Source of the DNA: CAWAHD01 sp963781785 | Lineage (GTDB): Bacteria; Planctomycetota; Planctomycetia; Isosphaerales; Isosphaeraceae | NCBI GenBank assembly: GCA_963781785.1 | Contig: CAWAHD010000002.1 | Coordinates: 4,774,001 to 4,838,000 of the forward strand | DNA length: 64,000 bases | Reading direction: 5' to 3' | In this document: positions 1 to 10,704 of the stretch, piece after piece | Layout: each line of letters starts with the position of its first letter | Position numbering within the stretch: position 1 is the stretch's first letter | The notes under the pieces: generated by a model | The model's database searches: none | Told to the model about the DNA's origin: nothing | The model's input: only the letters and a program-made list of their open reading frames with translations | Position numbers and translations under genes: made by a program

Positions 1-3000
1 CGTGCATCACCTGGAGCGCGCGCTGGCATTCACCGAGAGCATCCTCGAAACGCTCATCCGCATAGAGCAGCTCACCAAGCTTGGTATGGTCCTGGGCCAG
101 GACCGGATTATCGGGTTTCTCATGGAGGATCGCGATCTTCAGATCGGCGGCCGCTCTGGCGCGGTGGGCGCCATCGCCCACGCTTTGCTCAAGCGCCGCT
201 CGTCCCCGATAGAGCGCCGCCATATCCGGCTTCAGGTCGATTGCCCGGCTGAACTCTTCAATCGCCTCGTCGATTTTCCCTTGTTTCTGATAGACGTAGG
301 CGAGCTCCGCGTGGGCCAGGAACGGGTCTTTCTTGACGTGGATGGCCGCTTCACAGTCGGCCTTTGCGAGATCGAGGCGGCCCCGCTGGTAGCGAACGAG
401 GCCGCGGTTCACGAGGAGAGTGTACTGGAGCTCGGGATCCGGCGCGAGTTTGAGTCTTTCGAGGGCTTGTTGCAAGTCCGTCTCGGCTTCATCGAACTCG
501 ACGTCGTTCTTTTTCAGGGCACCAAGCTGACCGCTGGCAAAGCTGCGTAGCAGGTACAGCCAGACAAATTCGGGGTCCGTGCGAATACAGTCGTCCAAGC
601 ACGCCCTGGCCGCATCGAACCTCCTCGTCTGGATATAGCAAATGGCCTGAAGGCACTTGGCCCAGAAGTGGTCGGGAGGTTGCCGCACAACGATCTCGAA
701 ATCCTGGATCGCCGCGGCGTACCGATGGCTTTTGTACTCCTCTTTGCCGTTCAGGAAGTGATCGAACGCGGTCTTGGGTCGAGTGCTTTCGGCCAGAGCA
801 AGCTCTCGGGCTTCTGCAGCGTGATCGCCCTTCCGGGCCAGGCATGCCGCTCTGCGCAGGTGATATGCGCGTGAGCCCTCGGGCCGCAAGCGGTTGGCTG
901 CCTCCAGGATCCGCAGGGCACGGTCGGGCTCTCGCCGGTTCCTCGCTGGCGACCGCCTCTGCCAGGACCAAGAGCATCTCGTACCAGCCTTCCGCAACTT
1001 CGGCCTTCTGGTCGCTCGAAAGTGACGCCGGCAATTCGCCGAAGTTCCAGTCATCGCCCCCCTTGCGCTCGGCGAAGACGTCAAGGGCGTTTTCCGCCGG
1101 CTTGCCAGGACCAAGATCGGCACGAGCCGAGCGCATCATCCCGGCGAACATTCCCAGCGGGTCATCGGCCGACTCGGGCGTGGGGTCCCCGATCTTCGCG
1201 GCCGAGATGCCGGTAAACTTCGTGTCCCGAAAAAGGGCTTCTTTGCGGTGATGTTGGAAAATGTGAAAGCGTTTCTGGACCTCTTCGCTCGCCAGTTCCT
1301 CGGTGCGGCGCGCTATCCGCCGCCAACGCTTTCTCGACGTCCCCGAGCATCTTGGTGGTTTGCCCGTAGATGCTCGCGAACTCGCGGTTGTTTTCGCGTT
1401 CGAGGAGGGCCTTCCGCGACGCCAGGATCCGCTGGCTTTCATTGAGGTTGCGCCCGGAGATCGCCTCCTGGGCGCGGATCAGGTCGTTGGCAGAAGCCTT
1501 CAGCACGCCGGAGTTGTACCGCTCGGCGTCTCGCTCCAGGGTCCGCTTGTGATCGAGGTACCACCAGCCGCCGCCAATCATGCCGGCGATGAGGAGCGCC
1601 CCGACGGCCGACAGGCTGGCCAAGGTCGGATGCCGTCTGGCCCACTTGACGGTGCGCTCGATCGGCGGCGTTCGCCGCGCCCGGATCGGCTCTCCGGCCA
1701 GGTACCGCTTCAGGTCCTCGGCCATATCCTTGGCGGTGGCGTACCGCTTTTTGGGCTCTTTTTGCAGGCACTTCATGCAGATGGTCTCGAGGTCGCGCGG
1801 CACCCGGAATTGCACGCGCGACGGTGAGACCGGGTCCTGCTCGATCACCTGCTTGACGGTCTCGATCGCCGACGATCCCTTGAACGGCGGCCGCCCGGCG
1901 AGCATCTCGTAGAGGATCGCTCCCAGCGCGTAAATGTCGGCGGGCGGGCCTGCTGATTTCGTATCGCCCCGGGCTTGCTCGGGCGCCATGTAGCTGGGCG
2001 TTCCCATCACCTGGCCGGTGTGTGTCTGACCATCGTCGGACTCCAACCGCTTGGCCAGCCCGAAGTCCGTGATCTTGGGGATGCCGTCGGCCGTGAAAAG
2101 GATATTGGCGGATTTCAGGTCGCGATGGACGATGCCGGCCCGGTGGGCCGCATCCATCGCCATGACGAGAGGGACCATCCACTCGGCAGCCTGCCGGGGG
2201 GCAACGGTTTTGCCGAACAACCGCTCGGACAGGCTCCCCCCTCGAGCAGCTCGAGTGCCACATAAGGCGAGCCGTTGAACTCCCCGATGTCGTAAATCTG
2301 GAGAATATTGGGGTGGCGAAGCGCGGCCAGGGCCTCGGCCTCGATCTTGAAGCGGGCGATCTGGATCTCGTCGGCGTAGGCGCCCCGGATCATCTTCAAG
2401 GCGACGAGCCGGTTCAGCCCGCGATGGCGGGCCTTGTGGACAATGCCCATCCCGCCGCGCCCGAGCTCTCCCAGGATCTCGTAATCGGGAGGCTCGTTCT
2501 TTCCGCCCGCGACCGCCGCGGTGAGAAAGCCGGGCAGGTTCTTGGCCCAGGAACCTCCCGCGAGGGTGCCCCCGTCGGTCGCCTCTGCTCTGATGCCCGG
2601 ATCGGCGAGCGTCGCCTCTTGAGACTCGGCGAAGATGTCGATTGCCGAGTGAGAATTGCCCCCAGGAGCGAAGATCCCGGTCTCGTCCAGCGGAGGGGCC
2701 GAGAGTGGCGACCCCTGGATGGTTTCCGCCGGGGCCGCTCCGCGTAACTCGCGCAGAACCGCTGACGAGCGTGAAGAAATGTCGATGGTATCGGGACCTG
2801 CGGATTCGGAGTTGACCCTGTCAACCGTCTCCGGCGAGTCAGCCAAGGTGGCCGGCGCGGGAGTGGACAACGTCATGCGCTGCCCCACTGTTGCGCCGTC
2901 GTCGGCTGGTTCAGGGCCAGAACCCATGGTGCCTTCTTGTGACATGGCTAGCAACAACTCGCGGCATTTCGGGCACGAACGTGTGTGCGCACCGATCTCG

Positions 3001-3071
3001 GAACCACCGATCTCGCTGGCTTTTTGCGCCAGCAAGCTCGCAAGTTGCTCTCGGCTCGGGCAACTTCGCAT
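1..3071 (-). CDS. Zinc-finger / Ser-Thr protein kinase / TPR protein, 3' end cut by the window
   Basis: A planctomycete receptor-type kinase. From the ATG at 3071 (GGGGGAG lies 6 bases upstream) the product has an N-terminal Cys-rich segment (H29, C33, C36, anti-sigma zinc-finger-like), a low-complexity linker, and a Hanks kinase from about residue 197: GRGGMG loop, VALKMI lysine, HRDLKSAN catalytic loop, DFG, and APE in SYMAPEQ. A single membrane helix (near 1560-1620) and TPR repeats follow and run off the window start. The frame breaks three times: in a six-base C run at 2236-2241 (one more base restores LLEGGSLSERLFGK), near 1300, and near 930. Conserved sequence continues on each side, so these look like sequencing errors. 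Its substrate is unknown. Confidence 0.88.
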
Positions 3072-3472
3072 GGCGATCTCCCCCGATCGTCGATCGCCTC
3101 GCTGCCAGAAAGCGAACGTGACCATTCCCGTCTTGCTAATTTACCATGCGTCGAGCCCCAGAATCCAGTTGCACTCGGTTCGCACCACTCCATTTCACGA
3201 AACTGCCTTCGATCAAACAGAATATCACGCTTAATTTAAGACATAAAGGATAACCTCCGCATGGGCGCCTGGGAGCGAGTAAGGTTTCGAAAATAGAGAT
3301 GCTTTATCGAAACAAATCCCTGGGATTCGATAATCTGGTGAGTTTTTGGTTGCAAGGCCGTCCGCATCGATTACGCTATGGGTCTATCACGATTACGTGG
3401 TTGATCCCGAAGGATTCGAGCCTTGCCGAAAACCGCAGCCATCTCATTTCTTCTCAATCAGGGCCTCATCTC
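3072..3472. other. Divergent intergenic region, relatively AT-rich
   Basis: This 400-base gap separates the leftward kinase from the rightward PEP-CTERM gene. It is more AT-rich than its surroundings and presumably carries both promoters. I could not pick a convincing -35/-10 pair and see no gene in it. Confidence 0.5.
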
Positions 3473-4180
3473 ATGAGAATCACGGCTCGTGTGTACATCC
3501 AGTTGACGGTGCTGTCGTGTCTCGTGGCGTGGTTGCCTGTGCCGGATGCGGTCGCCGGCTCGCTGGTCACCAGTTACAACGGGACGGTGAACCCCCAGGT
3601 GCCAGGTGACACGTACCCGGGTAACGTGAAGGTCAATGATGCGATTTCCGGCTCTTTCGGTTATATCGCGTCGCAATTCTCCGGCAATGCCGTCACCGGA
3701 ATCTATACCTTCAGTGGTTCTTCACCAGAGGGCCAAAGTTTCACACTGAACGTCTCGACGCCTGGGTATACACCGTCGATCTGGGCCGATGGGTATGTGG
3801 CGGGTGGTGCCACGTTCACAATCACGATGGCCCAACCCAAAGCCGGCGAGACCACAATGGACATCCACGTGTTGACGTCAGGAGGGAGTCCGCCTTCCAC
3901 GAAATCCAACCCCCCTTTCGTCGATCTGCTGCTCACCAGTAATACTTACACCGGGGGCAAGGCCCTCCCGAGCACCCTGGCAACCCTCGGCGAGTTCCTG
4001 ACGACCACCGCAACCCTGACGTGGGACGGCCCGACATTCACGGGAACCATCACCGCTTTCAACGGGATAGAGACCCAGTCGGTCCCGGAGCCGTCCAGTC
4101 TGGTGATCGCGGTGACCGCCATGGCGATATGTGGCGCCGGTTTCGTGATCTCCCGGCGCACAGGTGCTGCCGTCTCCTGA
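3473..4180 (+). CDS. PEP-CTERM sorting domain protein
   Basis: An exported protein of about 235 residues. The ATG at 3473 gives a clean Sec signal peptide (MRIT, then a hydrophobic stretch ending near PDAVAG); an upstream extension lacks one. The mature part is rich in Ser, Thr and Gly with no recognised enzyme domain. The C terminus is a standard PEP-CTERM tripartite signal: VPEPSS, a hydrophobic helix (VIAVTAMAICGAGFV), then SRR. In known systems this is cleaved and sorted by an exosortase, so the protein is probably surface or matrix associated. No exosortase gene is in the window. The mature function is unknown. Confidence 0.85.
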   Translation: MRITARVYIQLTVLSCLVAWLPVPDAVAGSLVTSYNGTVNPQVPGDTYPGNVKVNDAISGSFGYIASQFSGNAVTGIYTFSGSSPEGQSFTLNVSTPGYTPSIWADGYVAGGATFTITMAQPKAGETTMDIHVLTSGGSPPSTKSNPPFVDLLLTSNTYTGGKALPSTLATLGEFLTTTATLTWDGPTFTGTITAFNGIETQSVPEPSSLVIAVTAMAICGAGFVISRRTGAAVS

Positions 4181-4484
4181 ATTGGCCGAATCCCCCCGCC
4201 ATCCCCCGCCTGAGTTGACGAGGCGGCGACGCCGAACGCGCGCGCTTCGTGGTGCGACGAGCCGATCATAGGCCGGCCCCTAGAACCGCAGCCGCCTGGA
4301 TCGCCCGGCCTGATTCGGCCGCCAACCACGCCTGGCCGATCCTGGCCACCATCGCGAGAATGCGATCTGGCTTTCCTGACCGATCAGTGAGAGAATTGAT
4401 CGAGTCGAGCGCCGCTCTGGCGGGATCTCTGCCGGGCATCCTCTAAGTCACGATTGGAAGATCCCGCTCGCCGAGGATCAGGTC
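4181..4484. other. Intergenic region without a recognised feature
   Basis: About 300 bases between the PEP-CTERM and DUF4058 genes. Short open frames here look like noise, and I see no RNA gene or clear terminator. Confidence 0.5.
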
Positions 4485-5312
4485 ATGAAAAGCCCATTTC
4501 CCGGCATGGACCCGTACCTGGAACGTCATTGGGGTGATGTTCACCAAGCCGTGGTCACCTACATCCGGGACTGGCTCCAGTCCCGTCTGCCTGGGGATCT
4601 GCGGGCCCGCATGCAAGAACGGGTCTACATCGAGATTCCCGACGTGCGGAGGGGGGAGTATTACCCCGATGTGCGCGTGATCGAGCATCCGCGGAGCGTG
4701 CCGACGACCCGATCAGCGACGGCCGTAGCCGACCCCTTGCCCACGACGGAGACCGATCAGGACGAGTTCGTTCCCGCCGAGCCGATCTTGATCCATGTCG
4801 ATGTCGAGCCCGTCACCGAAAGCTATATCGAGATTGTCGACGTCAAGTCGGGGCACCGCGTCGTGACGGCCATCGAGGTACTGAGCCCGACCAACAAGCG
4901 GCCGACCGAGGGCCAACGCCTCTACCTCAAAAAGCGAGCCGATTTGAGGCTCGCCGGTGTCAACACCGTCGAGATCGACCTTCTGCGGGGCGGCGATCGG
5001 GTGCTGATGGTACCCCAGGAGCTGGTGCCGAGATCACATCGCACCGCCTATCAGGTGTGCATCTGGCGAGCAGCGCAACAGGACACGTTTGCCGTCTACC
5101 CGGTCACCCTGCGAGAGCGGCTGCCCGTGATCTTGATCCCGCTCCGGCCAGGGGATCGTGAAGTGCGGCTCAGTCTCCAGGCGATTATCGACCAGTGCTA
5201 CCGCAACGGGGGCTACGACGACATCGACTATCGCAGCGAGCCCGACCCGCCGTTTTCGGCCAGCGACGGACCGTGGGCCGACGCCTTGCTCCGGGAACAA
5301 GGCCGGCGGTGA
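4485..5312 (+). CDS. DUF4058 family protein
   Basis: A 275-residue cytoplasmic protein starting MKSPFPGMDPYLE, the hallmark opening of DUF4058. This family is frequent in planctomycetes and cyanobacteria, often in many copies. The central part (YIEIVDVKSGHRVVTAIEVLSP followed by K, in two blocks) resembles the PD-(D/E)xK-like core seen in Uma2-type proteins, but nuclease activity is not established. The C terminus (PLRPGDREVRLSLQAI, then YRNGGYDDIDY) also matches the family. It has no signal peptide or membrane segment and stands alone, with the next gene convergent. The family assignment is firm and the function unknown. Confidence 0.85.
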   Translation: MKSPFPGMDPYLERHWGDVHQAVVTYIRDWLQSRLPGDLRARMQERVYIEIPDVRRGEYYPDVRVIEHPRSVPTTRSATAVADPLPTTETDQDEFVPAEPILIHVDVEPVTESYIEIVDVKSGHRVVTAIEVLSPTNKRPTEGQRLYLKKRADLRLAGVNTVEIDLLRGGDRVLMVPQELVPRSHRTAYQVCIWRAAQQDTFAVYPVTLRERLPVILIPLRPGDREVRLSLQAIIDQCYRNGGYDDIDYRSEPDPPFSASDGPWADALLREQGRR

Positions 5313-5334
5313 GCCTGGCGCCCTGCGGCGAGGC

Positions 5335-6805
5335 TCACGCCACAATTCCTTTGATCACCTTGCCGTGGACATCGGTCAGCCGCCGGTCGATGCCGTTGTG
5401 TCTGTAGGTCAGCCGCGTGTGGTCGATCCCCAGGAGGTGCAGCACGGTCGCGTGCAAGTCATAGCAATAGGTGACGTTTTCGACGGCCTTGTACGACCAC
5501 TCGTCGGTCGATCCGAAGGTGACGCCCCCCTTGACGCCGCCACCGGCGAGCCAGGAAGTGAACGCGAAGGGATTATGGTCGCGGCCCTTTGCGCCCTGGC
5601 TGCACGGCATGCGGCCAAACTCGGTCGTCCAGATCACGATTGTGTCGTCCAGGAGTCCGCGATTCTTGAGATCTGTGAGCAAGGCCGCGGCCGGCTTGTC
5701 CATACTCGTGCCCATTGCTCCGTGATCGCGGGCGAGGTCTTCGTGCGAATCCCAGTTCCTCCGCGGGAAGCCGTTATCGGCACCACTCCAGATCTGCACG
5801 AATCGAACCCCTCGCTCCAGGAGCCGCCGGGCGATCAAGCAGTTGCGGCCAAAGTCTTCGGTGACGGGGTTGTCCAGACCGTAGAGCGCTCGCGTCAAGG
5901 ATGATTCGCGCCAGGTCGAGCACTTCGGGTGCACTCAATTGCAGCCGGGCGGCCAGCTCATAACTGGCGATCCGCGCCTCGAGCCGGGAGTCGCCCTGTC
6001 GAGAAGCCTCGTGGGTGCGGTTCAAGCGATTCAAGAGATCGAGCCCATCGCTCTGGGCCAGGGAGGTCATGTGGGCCTCCTCGGGTGGGAACAGGTCGAA
6101 GATCGGGCTCTTGGCTCCGGGGCGAACCATCGTCCCCTGGTGCGCGGCGGGGAGAAAGCCCGGCGACCAGTTGGCCGGTCCATTGGGTGCGAACCCCCGC
6201 GAATCGGGCAGCACCACGAAGGTCGGCAGGTTCGCCGACAGGCTTCCCAGGCCGTAGGAGATCCAGGCCCCCATGGCGGGAAATCCGGGCAACACGAACC
6301 CAGTATTCTGCATGAAGGTCGCCGGTCCGTGCACGTTCGACTTCGCGACCATCGCGGGCAAGAACGCGATGTCGTCGACGCACGCCGCCAGGTGGGGCAG
6401 AAGATCGCTCACCCAGCGGCCGCTCTGGCCGTACTGCCGCCATTTCCAGGGGCTGGCCATGACGGCGCCCGGCTCGCTCTGGAACAGCTCGACCTTGCCT
6501 CCGGGATCGAAGTTGCCGCCGTTGCGCCGGATCAATGCGGGTTTATAATCAAATGTATCGCACTGGCTGGCCGCGCCCGACATGAATAACTGCACGACCC
6601 GCCTGGCCGTCGCCCGATGATGCAGGCCGCCGTTCCATTCGGGCCGAGGCTCGTGCGGGCGCTTCTTGGCATCGCCGGCCACGATTGTGTCGGTCCCCAG
6701 CATATGAGCCAGCACGAGCGCGCCAAAACCGCATCCCGTCGAAGAGAGGAAGCCTCGGCGGTGAAGCGGAATGCCGCCGGCGGCTTGCTGTGATCTGGAT
6801 CTCAT
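5335..6805 (-). CDS. DUF1501 family protein (Tat-exported), frameshifted
   Basis: A planctomycete DUF1501 protein, a family distantly related to sulfatases and alkaline phosphatases whose biochemical role is not settled. It starts near 6805 with a Tat-like leader (RRGFLSSTGCGFGALVLAHM). Family blocks follow: HHRATARRVVQLFMSG, FLPAMVAKSNVHGPATFMQNTG, RRLLERGVRFVQIW, DTIVIWTTEFGRMP and GRDHNPFAF. The frame changes between about 5900 and 5930, within APEVLDLAR...LYGLDNP, with homology on both sides. An upstream in-frame ATG is possible. DUF1501 genes usually sit beside DUF1553 genes. Here the partner lies 1.6 kb upstream on the same strand (8363-10566), separated by two unrelated genes. Confidence 0.85.
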
Positions 6806-6913
6806 TGCTTCGAATCCGATCCCGGAAAATGGCGAGGTCTTCGACCCGGCGCCTCGTTCCATCGTACGGTTCGCTCTTTCACCGTGCCAGGTCATGACAC
6901 GATCGCTGGATAT

Positions 6914-6941
6914 TCGCTGCCGCGGCTCGCGTGGTACAATC
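6914..6941 (+). promoter_or_regulatory. Putative sigma70-type promoter of the Uma2 gene
   Basis: TACAAT at 6936-6941 is a good -10 hexamer. TTCGCT at 6914-6919, 16 bases upstream, is a weak -35. The site lies about 40 bases before the Uma2 start. Confidence 0.35.
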
Positions 6942-6983
6942 AGCGCGGAGAAAGGTCTGATTCCGAGCGAATGGAGACAAACC

Positions 6984-7550
6984 ATGGCCACGGCAACGCC
7001 CGAGCGGCTCGACGTGCCGATCGACCACGGCGAGCCCGATTGTCTTTACGAGGTCATCGACGGCCGCATCGTGGAGAAGACGGTGGGTGCCTATGAATGT
7101 TGGCTCGCGTCGGTGATCTTCGGGGCGCTCTACCCGTACAATTCGAAGAACTCGCTTGGCCGTGTCGTACAGGAGATGATCTTCGACCTTCGTCCTCACG
7201 TCGATCGTGAGCGGCGGCCGGACGTCGCCTTCGTCTCGTACCAGCGCTGGCCACGGGATCGGCGCATTCCCCGGGCTCGGTCCTGGGCCGTGGTGCCCGA
7301 GTTGGCTGTCGAGATCCTCAGCCTGACGAATACGGCCGACGCGGTAGCGGAGAAGCTGGAGGAGTACTACAAAGCCGGAGTGCGGCTGGTGTGGGTCGTT
7401 TATCCGGGGCAATCGAAGGTTTATGCGTACACGTCAACCACAGAAGTTCGAGTGCTCGCGCCGGGCGACGTGCTGGACGGCGGCGACGTGCTACCGGGAT
7501 TCCGCCTGGCGCTCAGCGACTTGTTCGATAAAGCTGGCGAGCCGGCCTGA
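6984..7550 (+). CDS. Uma2 family (DUF820) putative restriction endonuclease-like protein
   Basis: A 188-residue Uma2 protein, a PD-(D/E)xK nuclease-fold family widespread in cyanobacteria and planctomycetes. The start MATATPERL is chosen because GGAG lies 8 bases upstream. The family signature is intact: YEVIDGRIVEK near the N terminus, RRPDVAFVSYQRWP (Asp of the PD motif), PELAVEILSLTNTADAV (Glu), and EKLEEYYKAGVRLVWVVYP. The closing GDVLDGGDVLPGFRLALSDLF is also typical. No methyltransferase or other restriction partner is nearby. It sits between a DUF1501 gene and a DUF1553 gene and is transcribed opposite to both, so it may be an insertion into a formerly continuous cassette. In vivo function is unknown for most members. 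Confidence 0.85.
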   Translation: MATATPERLDVPIDHGEPDCLYEVIDGRIVEKTVGAYECWLASVIFGALYPYNSKNSLGRVVQEMIFDLRPHVDRERRPDVAFVSYQRWPRDRRIPRARSWAVVPELAVEILSLTNTADAVAEKLEEYYKAGVRLVWVVYPGQSKVYAYTSTTEVRVLAPGDVLDGGDVLPGFRLALSDLFDKAGEPA

Positions 7551-7648
7551 CACACCGGGGACCGGAACAACGGCCAGGAGGACCCGTGGTTCACTCGCGA
7601 GCCTGGTCGGCGGCGATTCGTATCTCGTAGGTGGCCACTTCCGCTCCC

Positions 7649-8290
7649 TCATGGGGGTCGATTCGCTGTCGGGTGAACTTCGGGGACGTATCCCTCTCGT
7701 ATCGCCGCAACCGTCGATCGCGGCGTGAGGACCCGTACCGTCTCGCTTTGAGGACGGGCCAGGCAACGGGTGTATCCGCCCGGCGACCAAGCGTGCAAAT
7801 GGTCCCGCCAGAGAAGACAGATGCTCGCGCCGCCTACCTCCCTGATGACGAGTACACCGTCGGGCAGTTCGTCCAGGTCGGCTCGGTAGGTTCGCTGGGA
7901 ACGATCCGGGCAGAGCCGGTCGGCGTGTAACTGGGAATCGAGTCGATCCGCGGTGACTTGTACGGGACCGATGACGTCGGCGTTGCCTGCTCTCCACGCA
8001 TCGCGGAAGGCAAGATACCGGCCGTGGCGACACTCGGCGCACGGACGATGACCGGCCGTGAGTCCCGTCGCTTCGTCGAGGAAAAACAGTTCAGTGTAAC
8101 GGTCCGGTGCCATGATGATTCGCTTTCGCCCGCGAAACTCCAGAACGCACAGGAGCCACCGCTTGACCTGCCAGGGTCGCCGGACGCGGCCGTGCTGATC
8201 GTGGAGCCGGCCCCGATTGCCCATGAAAGTGCCCCGCTCCGGGGTCGCGATGATCTCGCCCAAGGGCGTGACGCGGTTCTGTCTTGGCAT
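7649..8290 (-). CDS. Conserved-looking hypothetical protein with an HRPCAEC motif
   Basis: A 213-residue soluble protein starting at the ATG MPRQNRVTPLG. I do not recognise a named family with certainty. The central block TGLTAGHRPCAECRHGRY, with two Cys spaced CxxC and a preceding His, suggests a small metal site or a compact zinc knuckle. Trp, His and Arg are unusually common (WRDHLHAWSPGGY). It has no signal peptide or membrane helix. It shares a strand with the following DUF1501 gene but is separated from it by the divergent Uma2 gene, so no operon is implied. The even frame and clean boundaries favour a real gene. Confidence 0.6.
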   Translation of the reverse strand: MPRQNRVTPLGEIIATPERGTFMGNRGRLHDQHGRVRRPWQVKRWLLCVLEFRGRKRIIMAPDRYTELFFLDEATGLTAGHRPCAECRHGRYLAFRDAWRAGNADVIGPVQVTADRLDSQLHADRLCPDRSQRTYRADLDELPDGVLVIREVGGASICLLWRDHLHAWSPGGYTRCLARPQSETVRVLTPRSTVAAIREGYVPEVHPTANRPP

Positions 8291-8362
8291 GGGCGTTTAC
8301 TGCTAGAAAGCACGTCTTTCCCGGAGCGAAAGGCGACTTTTTGAATGAACAAGTCTGCTAGA

Positions 8363-10566
8363 TCAATCGACAAACACAAATTCATTCGTGTTCAAGATCA
8401 GGCGGCAGGCGTGCGCCAGACCGTGATCGCGAGCATACCTCGCCAGCAGGTCTCGCTCTTCCGGCCGCGGGCTCCGACCCAGGGCCAGGCGCACGGCCGC
8501 ATCGATCCGCGCGTCAAGGCCGCCGGGCTGTGCCTCGAGCCGTCGTGCGAATTCTTGCGATTGCCGCACCACGAACACGTCGTTCCAGAGCGCCAGGGCC
8601 TGAAGCGCGGTGAGCGTCTGGCTGCGAACCGGCGTGTTGAGATTGGGGTCGGCGCAGTCGAGCGCTTCCATGAAGGGGTTGGGGACGCTGCGCACGATGA
8701 AGCGGTAGATGGTTCGGCGCCGCACAGCCGGATTATCGGCCCTTGCGGGGTCGGTGTGGTCGTAAATCGGCGAGTGGTCGTCCTTGAACGAAAAGAGCTC
8801 GAAGCCGGGGCCGCCCATCCGGCAATCGAGCGTGCCCGAGACGTCCAGGATGCCGTCGCGCACGGCCTCGGCGTCAAGCCGGCGGCGATTCTGCCGCCAC
8901 AGGTAACGATTATCGGCGTCCCGCGCGTCGAAAGCCGGATTGCCCAGGGACGTCTGTCGGTAGACGGCGCTCGTGACGATCAGCCGGTGCAGCGCCTTGA
9001 GCGACTGGCCTCGATCGCGGAGCTCGACGGCTAGCCAGTCCAGTAGCTCAGCGTGGGTCGGGAGGGAGCCATTGCGGCCGAAGTCGTTCGGCGTGTCGAC
9101 GATCCCCCGGCCAAAATGATAGTGCCACACGCGATTGGCGATCGACCGCCAGGTGAGCCCGTTGCCGGCGCTGGCAAGCCAGTCGGCCAGCGCTGCCCGG
9201 CGGCTTCCCTCGTCTTCCGGATGCGGCACGGTGAACGCGCCCGGCAGGCCCGCGACGCATGCCGGAGCTCCCGGCCCCACCGGCTCTCCCGGCTGCTCGA
9301 CGTCCCCGCGCTTCAGAATCCGGATCGGCCGCGGAGCATGCGGTTGGATCGAGTAAACCTTTCGCCCGCCAGCAACGGACAGCTTCGCGTCGATCGCCGC
9401 CAGCCCGGCCAGCGCGCGACTCTCGTAGGGCCGATCGCCGCGATCGACGCCCGAGAACACGGCCTGGAGGCGATAATAGTCGGTCTGGGTAATCGGGTCG
9501 AACTTGTGGTCGTGGCACCGGCGCAGTGGACTGTCAGACTGACAAACGTCGACATCGTGCTCGAGACCATGTCATCGCGATCCAGCACGCGGGTCTTGAG
9601 CTTGTCGACGGTTCCCTCGCGCAGCTCGACGTGGCCGACAAAGTCCCACGGCCCGGCGGCGATGAAGCCGGTTGCGATCGCTCCCATGGGGTTGCCCGGC
9701 GCCAGCACGTCTCCGGCGACCTGCTCGCGGATGAACCGGCCGTAGGGAACATCGCCGTTGAACGCGCCGATCACGTAGTCGCGATACGGCCAGGCATTGT
9801 CGCGCCGCTTGTCCTTGTCATAGCCGTGCGTGTCGCCGTAGTGCACCACGTCGAGCCAGTGCCGGCCCCACCGCTCGCCATGGTGCGGGCTGGCCAGCAG
9901 TCGATCGACGAGTGCCTCGTAGGCATTCGGACTCTGGTCGGCGACGAACCGGTCGATCTCCGCAGGGTAGGGCGGCAGCCCGAGCAGGTCGAAACAAAGG
10001 CGCCGGATCAAGGTTGGACGATCGGCCTCGGGACTGGGCCTCAATCCTTGCTGCTGGAGCTTGTCCAGAACGAAGGCGTCAACCGGTGTCTTGACCCAGG
10101 CGGAATGCTGGGCCGCCGGGACTGCGGGCTGCTTGAGCGGCTCGAGTGACCACCATTTCTGGCCCTCCAGGCGCCGGTCCTTGAGCACCAGGCCCTCCGG
10201 CCATGAGGCGCCCTCCTCGATCCACGTCCGGATGATCGCGACTTCCTGCTTCGAAAGCGGCTTGCTCTTCTTGGGCATTTCGGGCGGGTCGCCCGAAATC
10301 ATGTCGACAAGCAGGCTCTCCTCGGGCTTGCCAGGGACGACCGCCGGCCCTCCGTCTCCCCCTTTGAGCACGCCGGCGGCAGTGGTCAGCGAGAGATTCC
10401 CCTTTGGCGAAAGGCTGCCGTGGCACTGCACGCAGCGCCGTTCCAGAATGGGCGCGACCTGCTGGCGGAAGGATTGATCCAGAGCAGCTCTGGCATCCCC
10501 GGCCGTCATCGTCCCCAGCCAGGCCGCCAGGCCGAGGCTGACGATTCTCTTCATCAAGGTTGCCAT
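8363..10566 (-). CDS. Planctomycete cytochrome C / DUF1549 / DUF1553 (PSD1) protein, frameshifted
   Basis: A large exported PSD1 protein. The leader is MATLMKRIVSLGLAAWLG...DARA, with alternative ATGs at 10566 and 10554. A PSCyt1 domain follows with a c-type haem motif (RRCVQCHGS), then DUF1549 (RRLCFDLLGLPPYPAEID; GERWGRHWLDVVHYGDTHG) and DUF1553 (NRVWHYHFGRGIVDTPNDFG; PTHAELLDWLA; FVVRQSQEFARRL). The frame breaks near 9525, where one extra base in a CC run would restore HCARCHDHKFDPITQTDYY. This motif supplies a second possible haem site. Members are thought to act outside the cytoplasm in electron transfer or polymer breakdown, but this is not established. It was probably once adjacent to the DUF1501 gene at 5335-6805. 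Confidence 0.88.
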
Positions 10567-10704
10567 CCCGGCTCGACCGTTGGGCACGCTTCCCGCCGCC
10601 AGGCCAGCACGAGCCTGCGGCGATCGCGCACCACGCTCTCTCACGATCCTTCGACACTAGAGCCCTGGGGCGGGCCAGTCAAGATCGGGGGAGCCCTGGA
10701 TGAC

